From Clostridia bacterium (GTDB taxonomy: Bacteria > Bacillota > Clostridia > Oscillospirales > CAG-272), in the NCBI GenBank assembly GCA_900753295.1, contig CAADYQ010000071.1, positions 1 to 6,499 on the forward strand: 6,499 nt of DNA, given 5' to 3'. The translations under genes and the position numbers were made by a program. Of this stretch, positions 6,358-6,499 are shown piece after piece. Each line of letters opens with the position of its first letter. Positions within the stretch are counted from its first letter, which is position 1. The notes below the pieces were generated by a model. That model was not told where the DNA came from and did not search any database. It saw nothing but the letters and a program-made list of their open reading frames with translations.

Positions 6358-6373
6358 TAAGGCAGGCATAAAA

Positions 6374-6499
6374 ATGAAATCGGTAATTTATGCAAGCAAA
6401 AGGATCCGTGAGTATGAGGATCCCACTGGCTACCAGAACAGTACGCTGAGATACGTTCCTCCGGCAGACTTCCCGGAATATCTCGCCGCCACGCTCGGA
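6374..6499 (+). CDS. Unrecognised protein, 5' part only (runs off the right edge)
   Basis: An ATG at 6374 opens a frame of 42 codons that is uninterrupted to the window end. It begins MKSVIYASKRIREYEDPTGY, and the visible part continues with a hydrophilic segment (STLRYVPPADFPEY). There is no signal peptide or membrane segment at the N-terminus, so the product is probably cytoplasmic. A purine-rich AAGGCAGG lies at 6359-6366, seven bases before the ATG, and the gap to the solute-binding protein stop is 16 bases with no terminator, so the two are very likely one transcript. I do not recognise the family. From context it could be a sugar-processing enzyme, a transporter part or a regulator, but nothing in the visible residues decides this. 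Confidence 0.65.
   Translation, partial: MKSVIYASKRIREYEDPTGYQNSTLRYVPPADFPEYLAATLG

Noticed and set aside
5644..6369. A 241-codon minus-strand open frame
   Set aside because: It lies opposite the solute-binding protein, which has a lipobox signal peptide, ribosome binding site and promoter. The antisense translation shows no domain or credible start signal.
1..6499. CRISPR arrays, tRNA or rRNA genes, insertion-sequence ends, attachment sites
   Set aside because: No regularly spaced repeats, cloverleaf-like sequences, transposase motifs or flanking direct repeats were seen anywhere in the window.

Overview
The window looks like chromosomal DNA from a Bacillota (Firmicutes) bacterium, probably an uncultured gut-type member of Clostridia. 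This rests on GGAGG-type ribosome binding sites before nearly every gene, sigma-A-like promoters, two lipobox lipoproteins, a clostridial-type ECF sigma factor with a membrane partner, and a lipoprotein solute-binding protein. By eye the coding DNA is moderately GC-rich, with an AT-rich intergenic region near 4.7-4.85 kb. I saw no insertion sequence, tRNA, rRNA, CRISPR array or phage gene.

Layout. Positions 1-4434 carry five genes on the minus strand; positions 4876-6499 carry two on the plus strand. The two blocks diverge from a gene-free region at 4435-4875. Reading leftward from there: a glycerate kinase (4434-3319) with its own promoter and a terminator; a three-gene unit of ECF sigma factor (3218-2664), single-pass membrane protein that is probably the anti-sigma factor (2667-1768, ATGA overlap with sigma) and a lipoprotein of unknown function (1746-763); then a DUF218/YdcF-type membrane protein (671 to beyond the left edge) with a promoter buried in a long inverted repeat. 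Reading rightward: an extended -10 promoter, a lipoprotein extracellular solute-binding protein (4876-6357), and 16 bases later the first 42 codons of an unrecognised gene that leaves the window.

How the genes may work together. The sigma, membrane partner and lipoprotein form a compact envelope-signalling cassette: the membrane protein would hold sigma at the membrane until an outside signal, possibly involving the lipoprotein, releases it. The solute-binding protein is probably the capture component of an ABC importer for a sugar or oligosaccharide; no permease or ATPase gene is in view. Glycerate kinase feeds glycerate into lower glycolysis and may or may not be linked to that import.

The most unusual points are the lipoprotein with two similar-looking halves in the sigma cassette, the 16-bp inverted repeat spanning the promoter of the DUF218 gene, and the unassigned gene after the solute-binding protein. 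Nothing here is clearly a new type of system.
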